From assembly GCF_021917145.1 (NCBI RefSeq), contig NC_061073.1, forward strand, positions 14,707,205 to 14,771,204: a stretch of DNA of 64,000 bases. The letters are read 5' to 3'. A program made the translations under genes and the position numbers. The notes under the pieces are model-generated. The model was not told the DNA's origin, did not search any database, and saw nothing but the letters and a program-made list of their open reading frames with translations. Shown in pieces: positions 12,001 through 21,673 of the stretch (positions are counted from its first letter, which is position 1; each line of letters starts with the position of its first letter). This DNA comes from Hypomesus transpacificus (taxonomy: Eukaryota > Chordata > Actinopteri > Osmeriformes > Osmeridae).

Positions 12001-15000
12001 TTTATAAATGTCCTCGACAAAATGAGTGTTTTACCAACAAACCTGCCATGATTGCATATGTTCACAAATGACCATGAACATGGTTATCTAATATAAAACA
12101 ATCAACAGCGCTGCTGGGCTTCCTGTGAAAAGTTTGTATTTGAGTTAGGTAAACACAGAAGGTGTTGTCACAGCTGTTCTGTACGTGGGAAACAATGCAT
12201 TATTACAGGTGCTAAAAAATAAAAGGGGCTACTATTTGAAATAATGAGACACAAGACACAGAATGTGAGCTGACTCAACCTGGTCTTTCCATCAGCCGAA
12301 ACCTACCCTTCACATCGGCAGAGTTTAAATGTATTATGACGTGAGGATATTAACACCCTCATGGTTTCCATTTTCAATCTCATCAGTAAATCATTCCTAC
12401 TTGAACTAGAACCATTCATTCTCCCGACCCTATTCTACTTTGTAATTACAGCAATGTTATCCTATTCATGTCTTGTTTCGTTGTGAAAAATTATAATAGG
12501 TAAGTGCCTTATTTGGACAATTTGGTGTTTGTACAGTACTTTCTATGTTATCATTATTTACCTCCATGCTAAAATGTCTCCACAACAAAATGGTTGTCCC
12601 AGCTCACACTACATAGCCTTCTTATCCTCATCTGAATAACATTCCACCCAGTGCCATAGTGCCCTCAGATATAAGGAATGTATCTACATGAAGCGATGTG
12701 GCCTCCTTCAAAGCCTTGACATACGCACCATGCTAAACCTGTACTCGTACCTTGCAAACTCTGGCCACCCTTGATATCCAGGGATCAGCCTCCGGACTAT
12801 TGTCAGAGTTCTTCTCTCGGAAAAAGACATAGATCTTTTCATTATGTGGATCATCGGAACGCTGGATCCAGTTGGCCGATATGAAGGTGGGTTCTGTAAG
12901 CGCAAGAGATACCAGAACAAGGTGACCTATTATGATTACTGCTGGGCCAAAGAGGTAGTTATACATGTATTGTTTTACATATATGAGACAGCAGAGTGGT
13001 TTGTACCAACTCTGATGACACTTACTGACCTGACACCCATGTGTCGTACATCCACACATTGGTTCTGCTGCCTGCTTTCCTTCTGAATTGAAGTGAACTT
13101 CCATCACCATCCAAGGGAGCAGCAGCATATAAATCCCCCTCTTAATTTATATATATGACAGCACAAAAAGAAGGACAAGAGATTGCACTTTTTTCAGTTC
13201 AATGGGCAAGCATAAATTGATTTGATTATATGCTTATATAACTCTTTATGAAACAACTACAATGAGTCATACAGTATGCTACAGTACAGGATGTGACATA
13301 CCTACTGTGAGCGACAACGAGTTATGTGTGTAAACGTGTGGTGAGATCCCAATCCCTTCATAACTCTCCACTATTTCATGTGTTTTATTGTCGATCCGGG
13401 AATACTTTTCAATGAAAAATACAGTGAACATTCATCAACAGAGGTCCCATAAACACAAATAACAATAAACACAGACCTTAAACGTTGTATTTAAAAATAT
13501 GTACTGGAAGTAAACAAGAAGAAGTGACGTCAAATTATAGTTTGTAATTACACGTTAGAGACTACACCCACCACATCCACTTCAAATGAGCCTGGGAGCC
13601 CTGTTATTTAAGTTTCATGAGAGGATGAATAACCACAAGCCAGACTGTGCAGACTGTAGTGGGAAGATGTTAAACAGTGCTAGCTTCTACTGCCCACTTA
13701 CCAGCTTCCAACATTGTGGCTTGTGTCCATTTGTCCCACATACAAACACACTATCTTGAAAATGTTGGATCACAGTGATGACATTCTGACAGGGTTCCTA
13801 TATGAAGGAATGTACACATCTGGATGTAAGGAATTCAATTTAAAATAAAACAGATAATTTTGTCACATGCCTTAAAGGAGTGTGCTATCTTAAATCTTTT
13901 TGTTGAACTGATCATTCAGTCTAGCCAAGATCAATTTATTCAACTAAACTTTATACTAACCTCTGTACATGTCTGTTCACCTGTCGTGTTTAGTGTAAAT
14001 TCCTGACGAAGAAAATTGATAAATATATCAAAGACAATTCTATACATGTCAACCTGAACAAGCAATAAGGAAGTAGTATGTATGACAATAGGTTGTATGA
14101 CAATAGGTTACTATACATTATATTTCGAGTATGGTCAGTTGTATCATTTATTTTGATACTCATCGCTGTTGTATATTCCATTGCATGCTACCTTTGTTTT
14201 GATTACTTATTTCTTCACTTATTCTGTAACTGTGCAGTGTGCAGAAGGAGTTGCCTGAACATTTGAATTTCCTAGGGGATTGATTTAGGAATTGAAATAA
14301 ATGGTGTAGGCTAATATGTAGGCCTATAATGTTTTTTAAATTAATCTAATGTTGTTGAAATGCAATTTGAATGGCCTGTTCACAAACAGCAGCTGCTGAC
14401 ATTGACTGCGTCATGGTGTCTCTGATGACCAATGGCTTTCATCACATATGCCGATGTTTCTTTCATGCCGACCTTATGAAGGTCTACTTCACATAATAGG
14501 TTAGATATCAGGTTACATCCATTAAAAGTTTCCGTGGAAACTGTTAGGCTCACTACGCAAGCCAGTAAATAATTAAAGTTGTTATAATTTGCTATTAGTG
14601 CTGTTGGTTTGTGTCTTGATGGGTGTATTGATGTGTGTCTATCGAAGAAAAGTAGATACAAAATAATGTAGGATAGACGGACCTCTATGATCCGACAGTT
14701 CTGAACATCAATCTGTAATACAAAGTCCGTTCCTCCAACGTATAGATCATCAGAATCACCTGGGTGAAAGAACACTGTGTGGTTCTGATATATGGGATAT
14801 TGCAGGATTGTGTTTTCCTGGTCTGAAGAGAAAAATCATTATCAAACGACGTAGAAAATAATGTTTTGAAACTTGATCCCTAATAGACTATAACGCTTTA
14901 ACTTGCTGTCTACATCTGACTACCTCAAGTCCACATAGCTTAATGCTTTAAGAATAGTTTACAGAAGCACCTGACTAGCGTATAGTAACAGCCTGTGTAT

Positions 15001-15181
15001 AAACAAGCTAAATAAGGCTACATACAGTAGAGATAGCCAATTAAATTAATTAGCCTATAAGACTATAGCGCACTGAGGGATACCTACCTTGTTTCAGGAT
15101 AAGTCTTGGTGTTTCCTTCCATGCCAAATAACATTTAAAAGTCCAAGCCAAAAAAAAGTTTAGTTGAATAAACAATTTCAT
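9071..15181 (-). CDS. sema7a: Semaphorin 7A
   Basis: Fourteen coding exons give 657 residues (human 666). Exons: 15181-15088, 14822-14683, 14002-13961, 13797-13702, 13404-13306, 13138-13030, 12893-12751, 11986-11808, 11489-11381, 10807-10612, 10364-10249, 10146-10001, 9679-9621, 9516-9071. The short signal peptide MKLFIQLNFFLAW starts the chain. A sema propeller fills about 45-450 (NRLQDIF, NPRPGKC), then a PSI domain (about 459-490, CEDCVLARDPYCAW) and an Ig domain (about 525-610). The C-terminus carries a modest hydrophobic stretch after SGS, consistent with a GPI signal but weaker and followed by polar residues. SEMA7A signals through beta-1 integrin and plexin C1 in axon growth and inflammation. 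The human RGD motif is replaced by KID at 241-243. The exon 2 donor is GTCCGT and the exon 6 acceptor is weak; these two boundaries are least certain. Confidence 0.93.
9794..9990 (-). mobile_element. tRNA-derived SINE with L2-type tail in sema7a intron 12
   Basis: Read on the minus strand it begins GTCAGGTGGCTGAGCGG (A box) and carries GGTTCGATTCC (B box), a class II tRNA-like head. A body follows (CCTTGGGCAAGGCACTTCAC), then a tail GGATAAGAGAGTCTGCTAAATG ending in TGTAA-like repeats, as in SINEs mobilised by L2-clade LINEs. A perfect 9-bp duplication ACAAACTTA flanks it (9785-9793 and 9991-9999). The right copy overlaps the splice donor of sema7a exon 12. A second copy lies at 57893-58073. 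Confidence 0.85.
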
Positions 15182-15811
15182 TTTGTTACTCGGTCGATCA
15201 ATCAATCACTTGGGAGAAGGCAGCCGTGTTGCCATGACTGCAAAATTAACATCCTTCAGCACGCAGAAATGACTGCAGCACTGAGTAGGCTACACCTTGC
15301 CACTGCGATTATGTACAAGGGAAGAGGCGTAGGGTGAACGGAATGCGTTGTGAACACCAGGGGCGCTAGTCTGTCATAGAAATAGCCCTCTCCCACTGAT
15401 TTGCAATGCGGTAGGTCGTAACTCAAGATGTCTTTTATTTTATTACCAAAGCAAAGAGCTTACGATGTCAGTGTTGTATGTGACAAAGTAGCGTAGAAAA
15501 ACATGAATGACTATGGCTATGTTTTCTCAATTTTGAGAAACCAATTTATTAACACATAAAAAGCCGGCCTTTATAGGCCTGCATAGGTTACTTGGCCCGC
15601 ATGTTGCAACACGATTCCATTCATGTTTACTGATTTATTTATTTTTTACTGTCTATGATTTAAATTGAATATGTAGGCTATGAATTAAATTGAGCGAGTT
15701 ACAATGTCAGCGGCAGTGGAATCAGATGAAAATAGAGCCTTTACTTTGAAAAACCGTGACCCGGATGTACTACTATTGTTGCTAACAAGTCAGCTGACTG
15801 GCAGAGTGAAA
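15182..15811. promoter_or_regulatory. Divergent promoter interval sema7a / commd4
   Basis: About 630 bases separate the sema7a ATG (15181, minus) from the commd4 start used here (15812, plus). The arrangement implies a shared or back-to-back promoter. No TATA box is evident. An upstream ATG in frame with commd4 lies at 15704. Confidence 0.5.
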
Positions 15812-17251
15812 ATGGTAAAAGCTTTAAAAAATATAGATCTATTTATTTGCTAAATAATCGGTTACTGTGAATTGTAGCTGCTTATTATGTATATTACTAA
15901 TTATCATTAGCTCTATATATTCTGTACGTTGGAATATAATTTGGGTTACTATGTATAGTAGGCCATCTTAACATACTAGCCCCCAAAAAGAAAGAATCGG
16001 GTGTTAATGCTCTACTGACTACTATAGCCTAGCTAGACTAACTAACTAATTGATTTGCTAGCCCGCTGACGTTTTGGTGGACTGGAGACTGCAAAACCTA
16101 GCTATAGATTCTCAATGTTTGAAATTGCTTTTTTCAGCGGTTCCGTTTTTGTGGTGATTTAGACTGTCCAGATTGGGTTCTCGCCGAAATTAGCACATTG
16201 GCAAAAATAGTAAGTATTATTGGGGAAAGAATGAGTGTTCGAGCTATATTGTCCTTGGTTTAATAATTGTTCATGATTTTTTTGTTGTTGCCGTAGTCAA
16301 GTGTCAAGATGAAACTCCTCTGTGCTCAAGTGTTAAAAGACCTTCTTGGAGAGGGCATCGATGTAAGTGTGACTTGCAGCTTACATTAAGTGTTGCAGAC
16401 GAAATAGTAATGCCTGATAGATAAACGTGTTTTTTTTCTTCCTTTCAGTATGACAAAGTCACAAAGCTAACTACTGATGCAAAATTTGGTAAGTAGCTTT
16501 TATTTCTTGTATAATATCTTTTCATTTTTATTCTTTGAGAGTAAATGGTGTCTGTGGATTTTCCAGAAAGTGGTGATATCAAAGCCAGTGTTGCAGTGCT
16601 GAGCTTCATTTTATCAAGTGCTGCCAAACATGATGTGGACAGTGATTCACTTTCAAGTGAGCTGCAACAGCTCGGCCTTCCAAAAGGTAAACGGTTCCGG
16701 ATATCTTTGGTTTTCTTTTAATCTTAGAATCATGGATATTTACTCCTTCTTGTGTCACTGTATATTCCAGAGCACACCACAGGCCTGTGTAAATCATATG
16801 AGGACAAGCATACTGCCCTGCAGGATAAACTGATAGAGACCAGCTTGAGACGTAAGAGTTGAACCAGCATGAAATATTTGCCACGTCTTTGAGTCAGGAT
16901 TTTGAGCTGCTAGTTATTGTGTGTTCCAGTTGGACGCCTAGAAGCCGTTTCATGGAGGGTTGACTACACACTAAGCTCAAGTGAAATGAGGGAGGTGAAC
17001 GAGCCATCGGTGCAGCTTAAACTGCAGGCGCAAGGTGCAGAGTCGGGCTCCACAGAGACCACAATTGTGTCCATTTCCGCAGACAAATTTAGAGTCCTGT
17101 TGACAGGTATGTTTTGACCCTGGTCCTTAACAAGCTACTCTGGTAAACAACACACTGCCTTTACCTTTTACATGCGTGATCTTACATCGCATTACTTATT
17201 TTTGTTACAGAGCTAAAGCACGCTCAAGCCATGATGAATGCACTGCAATGA
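15812..17251 (+). CDS. commd4: COMM domain-containing protein 4
   Basis: Eight exons encode 199 residues, the same length as human COMMD4: 15812-15814 (the ATG alone), 16138-16209, 16297-16362, 16449-16488, 16567-16686, 16771-16851, 16930-17106, 17211-17251. The N-terminus [16 protein letters not shown] is identical to what I recall for the mammalian protein, which fixes the start even though the ATG is the last codon of its exon. An N-terminal helical domain (1-115) precedes the COMM domain (about 120-199, [23 protein letters not shown]). COMMD proteins form decameric rings in the Commander complex, which recycles endosomal cargo and touches NF-kB and cullin control. An in-frame ATG 36 codons upstream could extend the protein. 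Confidence 0.96.
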
Positions 17252-17556
17252 AGATGGAGTATGAACAAATGTTTAGAACCATCTACAGAAGTTTATCAAT
17301 TATTGATGAAAGATGTCCTTTTCTAAAGTGTCAGAGCTCATTTTAGTTGGGTATGTGAGCAAGATACTCCATACTTCTTACTTATTGTTGGTAATTGATT
17401 CACCCTTATTACCTGTAATAATGTAATATACAGAATCAAGAAAGATATGACCAAATTAGCAACATTTGTAAATAACCTTATTCATGTCAATATGTTTAAT
17501 TAACATTTTTGTTTTGCATGCCTTTTTGATCATGTTGACACATGTATGTAGAGAAA

Positions 17557-17562
17557 AATAAA
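17557..17562 (+). terminator. commd4: commd4 poly(A) signal
   Basis: AATAAA about 305 bases after the commd4 stop, in an A/T-rich context, and just before the probable neil1 promoter. Confidence 0.6.
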
Positions 17563-17602
17563 AAATATTTTAATACTATTGAACTTGTATAGCTTGAATT
17601 GC

Positions 17603-17621
17603 ACTACAAGTCCCATCATCC
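17603..17621 (+). promoter_or_regulatory. ZNF143/THAP11 (SBS-type) binding site, probable neil1 promoter
   Basis: ACTACAAGTCCCATCATCC fits the first half of the Staf/ZNF143 consensus (ACTACAANTCCCA), which typically lies just upstream of transcription starts. It is about 40 bases after the commd4 poly(A) signal and about 90 bases before a strong splice donor at 17708, so it most likely marks the neil1 core promoter. Confidence 0.55.
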
Positions 17622-18095
17622 TCTGGGCCTTTCTCAGCTTCCTGTTGCTGCTGCACAGCATTGTTTTGGTGACGTGAGCTGCTGTAGGGCCGAAATTTAT
17701 CTTTGCTGGTGAGTAAGGCAATTATTGGCAGATTCTAGAAAAAAAAAACATGCATACTAAAGACAACATCAATTAAATTCCTGAGTAATACTGAATTAAG
17801 TCTGTTTACGATCCTGATGTCGATTACAGTGGCCACACAGCATACGTTGCACAACTTGTTTGGTAACAGTCACGCATGTGCAGTTACTGAGCCCAATAGC
17901 TCGTGATAACAACCTGAGACTTAGCGATATGATTGCCAACACCTTACAAAATTGAAGATTGGTAAATTTGTTTAAGCTATTACAGAACAAAAATGTATCT
18001 TTGTATCTCATGATTCAAAGTATAGCAGTGAGCCTATGCTCTGTCTCTGACATGACAGTTTTTCTTTCATCGCAAAACGTTACCTGTCTGTTAAG

Positions 18096-18284
18096 CAGGG
18101 GCGTTGCCAGAAAAAAAATATTTTTGGGTAGGCCTAGAAAAATACGGATAGGCATCTTTTCATTTTTTTTTTACTTATTTACTTTGAGATGTGCACCCAG
18201 TGCAAACTTTTTGGGAGATACTTTCGTTTTTGGGTAGGCCTTTAGAACAAATTTCTACCCAGCCTACCCGTGGGTACGCCCCGG
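18096..18284. mobile_element. Degraded MITE with GGGGCGT-type inverted ends
   Basis: Starts CAGGGGCGTTGCC and ends with GGGTACGCCCC, giving short imperfect inverted ends. An internal repeat of TTTTTGGGTAGGCCT occurs at about 18121 and 18227. A hAT-like 8-bp duplication is at best partial (CTGTTAAG against TTGTCAGG). There is no coding sequence. Confidence 0.4.
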
Positions 18285-18621
18285 TTGTCAGGTAGCAATT
18301 ATGCAGGTAGCTGAGTTTTTGTTTGTGAAATAATGAACTTAACTGATAATGGATCTTTTCTTAGAGTGGACAGTAGACAGAAAGATCCCTAACTTTCAAA
18401 CGAGATAGGGGTGGGCTGTTTGTTAAACACATTGTTTAACTTTTATACTACAGCATGATTTGTATTATTATGTTTGGATAACATATACAATAGGCTACTG
18501 TCAATATTTAAGACGATATTCATGTATATATGGGTGCCTAAGACTTGCATGTATATATTTTTTAATTGACCCAATTATTATCAATATATTTTCAGCTGTA
18601 TCCTGTTTCAACAGCTCTAAA

Positions 18622-21379
18622 ATGCCAGAGGGACCAGAGCTTCACTTGGCCAGTCTTTTTGTTAACAGGATGTGTGAGGGTGTGGTTTTCACTGGGTCAG
18701 TGAAAAAGTCACAGGTCAGCAAGCGTCCTGAAGTACCATTCACCTCTGAAGCCTACCGAATCACAGCCCAGTCCAGAGGGAAGGAAGTAAGGCTCACTCT
18801 CACACCCATCAAGAGTGATGAAGTCAAACACAGTGTCATGGCTGCACACGCTGACCAGCCTATGGACATCATCTTCCACTTCGGGATGTCAGGCTTTTTC
18901 CGTTTCACCACTGAGGATGAGCTCCCCAAGCATGCTCATCTGCACTTCTATTCCAATGAGAAGCCCTGCAGGGTGCTTAGCTTTGTGGATGCACGCAGGT
19001 TTGGTGGTTGGCAGCCGAATGGGACCTGGCAACCCGACAGAGGGCCTTGTATAATGTTTGAGTATGAGACCTTCAGGTAGGATGTAGTGGGCAACTATTT
19101 GTAACTGACAGACAAGTATGTTTTAACACCATACTTTGTTCCTGTAAGTCCTTCATGTAGACCTATTTTCTTTGCTATAGGGAGAATGTCTTGACGCACC
19201 TTTCAGACCGAGCATTTGACAGGCCCATCTGTGAAACTCTCCTGAATCAGAAGTACTTTAATGGTATTGGGAACTACCTGCGTGCCGAAATTCTTTTCAG
19301 GTGACTTAAACATTCACAAATACTTTTAGTACACAAATCTTTTGTACAGCAAACCTTTTACTGTCATAAACATCCTAAACGGATTAAAAAAAAACTGCTG
19401 TTCTCATGCACACTAGCCTGAAGGAAAACAGGTCACCATACATTCAGGAAACCATTAATTCTGGACATTTTCATTCTTTCTTGTTCACTAGTGAACTTAA
19501 GTATCCCAAGGACTCTAGGCTGATTATACCTTATCAGAAACCCAAGCAAATCTGCAAGACCCTCCCTAACTCCCCATCCTGGTGCCTGTTTACGCTTCAC
19601 AATGGAGCTTATGTTGCCAGTGGCCTTGACTTCTCCACCGATGATTTAAAAACAAAGATATGGTTGCAGACACTTCAGACAGAGATTAACAAAGCCTAGT
19701 GTCCCAATATAAAGAATGTCAAGTATAATATATTACATTAAAGAAAAACAATATTTACATATCGATATATTTATAAGTGTGAATAGACCACATTTAAAAG
19801 AGGTGCAATAAGAATGTCAAATTGTAAATAAACAATGGGCCTATGGTATGTCATTAGGAAAAATGGTCTGCAAAATTAATTACTTAATGAAGAGTATCAA
19901 AATTTGTGGCCAGACTTGGAAAGTAGAACATATACAGCAGTACTTTATACCCTTCCATGCTTTAGGCACTTATATGATACTTTCAGATTCATCCATTGTT
20001 TTCGAAGTGGAAAAAAGGCTTTTACTGATTCCATGTTGTTCATTTTGTGGGAAACAAAGATTCCTTTGAATGCTAATGGAATTATCCCTGGTTATTAAAT
20101 TATCTTCTCTTTTAAGATTAAACATCCAACCCTTTGTGAAGGCAAGAACTGTGCTGGAAGGTCTTCTGTGCAAAGACGAGCAGGCAGAGGAGACAACCAA
20201 GACAGAGGTGAAAGGTCTAAGTGACCATCGCATGCAAACACCATTCACTCCCTTAGCTAAAAATACTGCTTTGTATCCTATGTGTCATAGATTTCAGACC
20301 AAGCTGTGAAGAATGCAAAGGTTGAGCCTCCTGACCTTCTCTCCCTGTGTCATACAGTTCCCCTTGAGGTTGTCAAGCAAGGTACAGTTCATCTACTGTC
20401 TACTCCTAAAGCTTCGAGTCCAGCTACAAACCGAGTGAGGCTGTAAATCGCAATTACTAACAATGATCACTTTTTTACAACCCTAAGGACCGTTATCGTA
20501 ATTTGAGGTGACTTCAACTGTCTTAAATTTGGTCATGTTTATTATTCCTTTTCTCTTCTTGTGTGATTGTTTTTACACTTCTAGGTGGAAAGGGATATGA
20601 CCCAGAGAAGGCAGACTATTCAGTGTTTGAGGCATGGCTGCAGTGCTACTGCGTGGATGGGATGAAGTCAATCAGAGATCACAATAGCAGAACCATATGG
20701 TTTAAGGTGAAATATGAGAAGTACATGCAAATGCATCCTAAGTCTGGTGATTTGTTTTGACCTCTCATGATCTCCTGCTTTTTTCCATTTCAGGGTGATC
20801 CAGGTCCTATGGCGCCTAGAAGTAAAGTGTTCCTTGATGAAAAAAGCATGGTCATGTTTTTCCACTCTTAGAAGGGCAATTTTGCAGTAAATATTGTATA
20901 CATTACTCATCACTTTGTCATTGTGCAGATTCAAAATCCCCTAAGGCTAAGAAGAGAATAAAGAAAGAGGACAATCACGATTACGCGACACAGAAAAAGG
21001 TGGGGCGGTACAGTATGAGCAGAAATGTAGCTTTCCAAAGTAGTGCGCACAGTCCAGTAACACATCCCGTTTTATTAGGGGGTCACAAAGGCACGGACAG
21101 TAAAACAGGAAACGTTGACGGAAAAAGTAAAAAAAGAAAAGGTTCCTGAAAAGCAGACTGGAGCTAAAAGTCAACGTATCCAAAATTCTAAGGAAATGAG
21201 CACGCCACAGCAAAACAAAAGAGCGGCCGCTCGCAAGAAGAGCAACAGCACAGACAATGGTAAGAGCTCCTTTGTAAGATGACACACATTTACAGCATAC
21301 TGCTTTTGTGTGACTACATGAATCTCTTTTTTCAGTGGTACAGAGGAGTGGACGTGTGACCAGACAGAGCAGCAAATAA
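18622..21379 (+). CDS. neil1: Endonuclease VIII-like 1 DNA glycosylase
   Basis: Nine coding exons give 400 residues (human 390): 18622-19076, 19181-19300, 20117-20207, 20291-20381, 20585-20706, 20794-20821, 20929-20999, 21079-21259, 21336-21379. NEIL1 removes oxidised bases (thymine glycol, hydantoins) and cuts the backbone by beta,delta-elimination. Visible residues: Pro2 nucleophile and Glu3 (MPEGPELH), Lys54 in RGKEVRL, the H2TH segment NQKYFNGIGNYLRAEI, and the zincless finger region GMKSIRDHNSRTIWFKGDPG. A long Lys-rich disordered tail follows (about 300-400) for DNA and partner binding. The lesion-loop GGKGYD sits at exon 5 start. The join between exons 3 and 4 is ambiguous: donor 20207 with acceptor 20290, or donor 20214 with acceptor 20297, both keep frame. 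Confidence 0.95.
19492..19699 (+). other. Possible alternative terminal exon inside neil1 intron 2
   Basis: A pyrimidine-rich acceptor ending TTCACTAG at 19491 opens a 208-base stretch without stops in the phase left by neil1 exon 2, ending in TAG at 19697-19699. An ATTAAA follows at 19737-19742. The 69-residue product (KYPKDSRLIIPYQKPKQ... WLQTLQTEINKA) is not one I recognise. Used as a last exon it would give a NEIL1 of about 260 residues without the second half of the H2TH/finger region. It could instead be an old inserted gene fragment. Confidence 0.35.
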
Positions 21380-21673
21380 GACTACTACATGTAATTAAAG
21401 TAGTGTTGGTTTTTACTGTATGGGAACATTTTTATAGTTTTATAATCCATTCCTTATTTTTTTTATCGAAATACATTCTCAATAAATTGTCTGGGATATG
21501 ACCTTTTGCACACCAATGATTAAGAGTAGATATATTCTATCAAAAACTTTTATTGTTTTTGACAATTCTTTGATTGTACTTTTATTAATGTTTCTAGCCA
21601 TACATATGGACTGAACAATAGTGCCAAGATGGTACTAAAATCCACTGGCCCACAAGAAAAGATTTACATGAAT
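21380..21673. terminator. Tail-to-tail 3' ends of neil1 and man2c1
   Basis: A 294-base interval holds the poly(A) signals of both convergent genes: AATAAA on plus at 21481-21486 for neil1, and AATAAA on minus at 21554-21549 and 21586-21581 for man2c1. The two 3' UTRs must abut or overlap slightly. Confidence 0.65.

Larger units (their letters stand above)
17252..18621. other. commd4 3' UTR, neil1 promoter and non-coding exon, MITE
   Basis: After the commd4 poly(A) signal comes a ZNF143-type site (17603-17621), then a probable neil1 non-coding first exon ending at a strong donor (GCTG then GTGAGTAAG, exon end 17708). A degraded MITE sits at 18096-18284. Acceptors ending at 18594 or 18613 lead into the coding exon. 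Confidence 0.5.
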
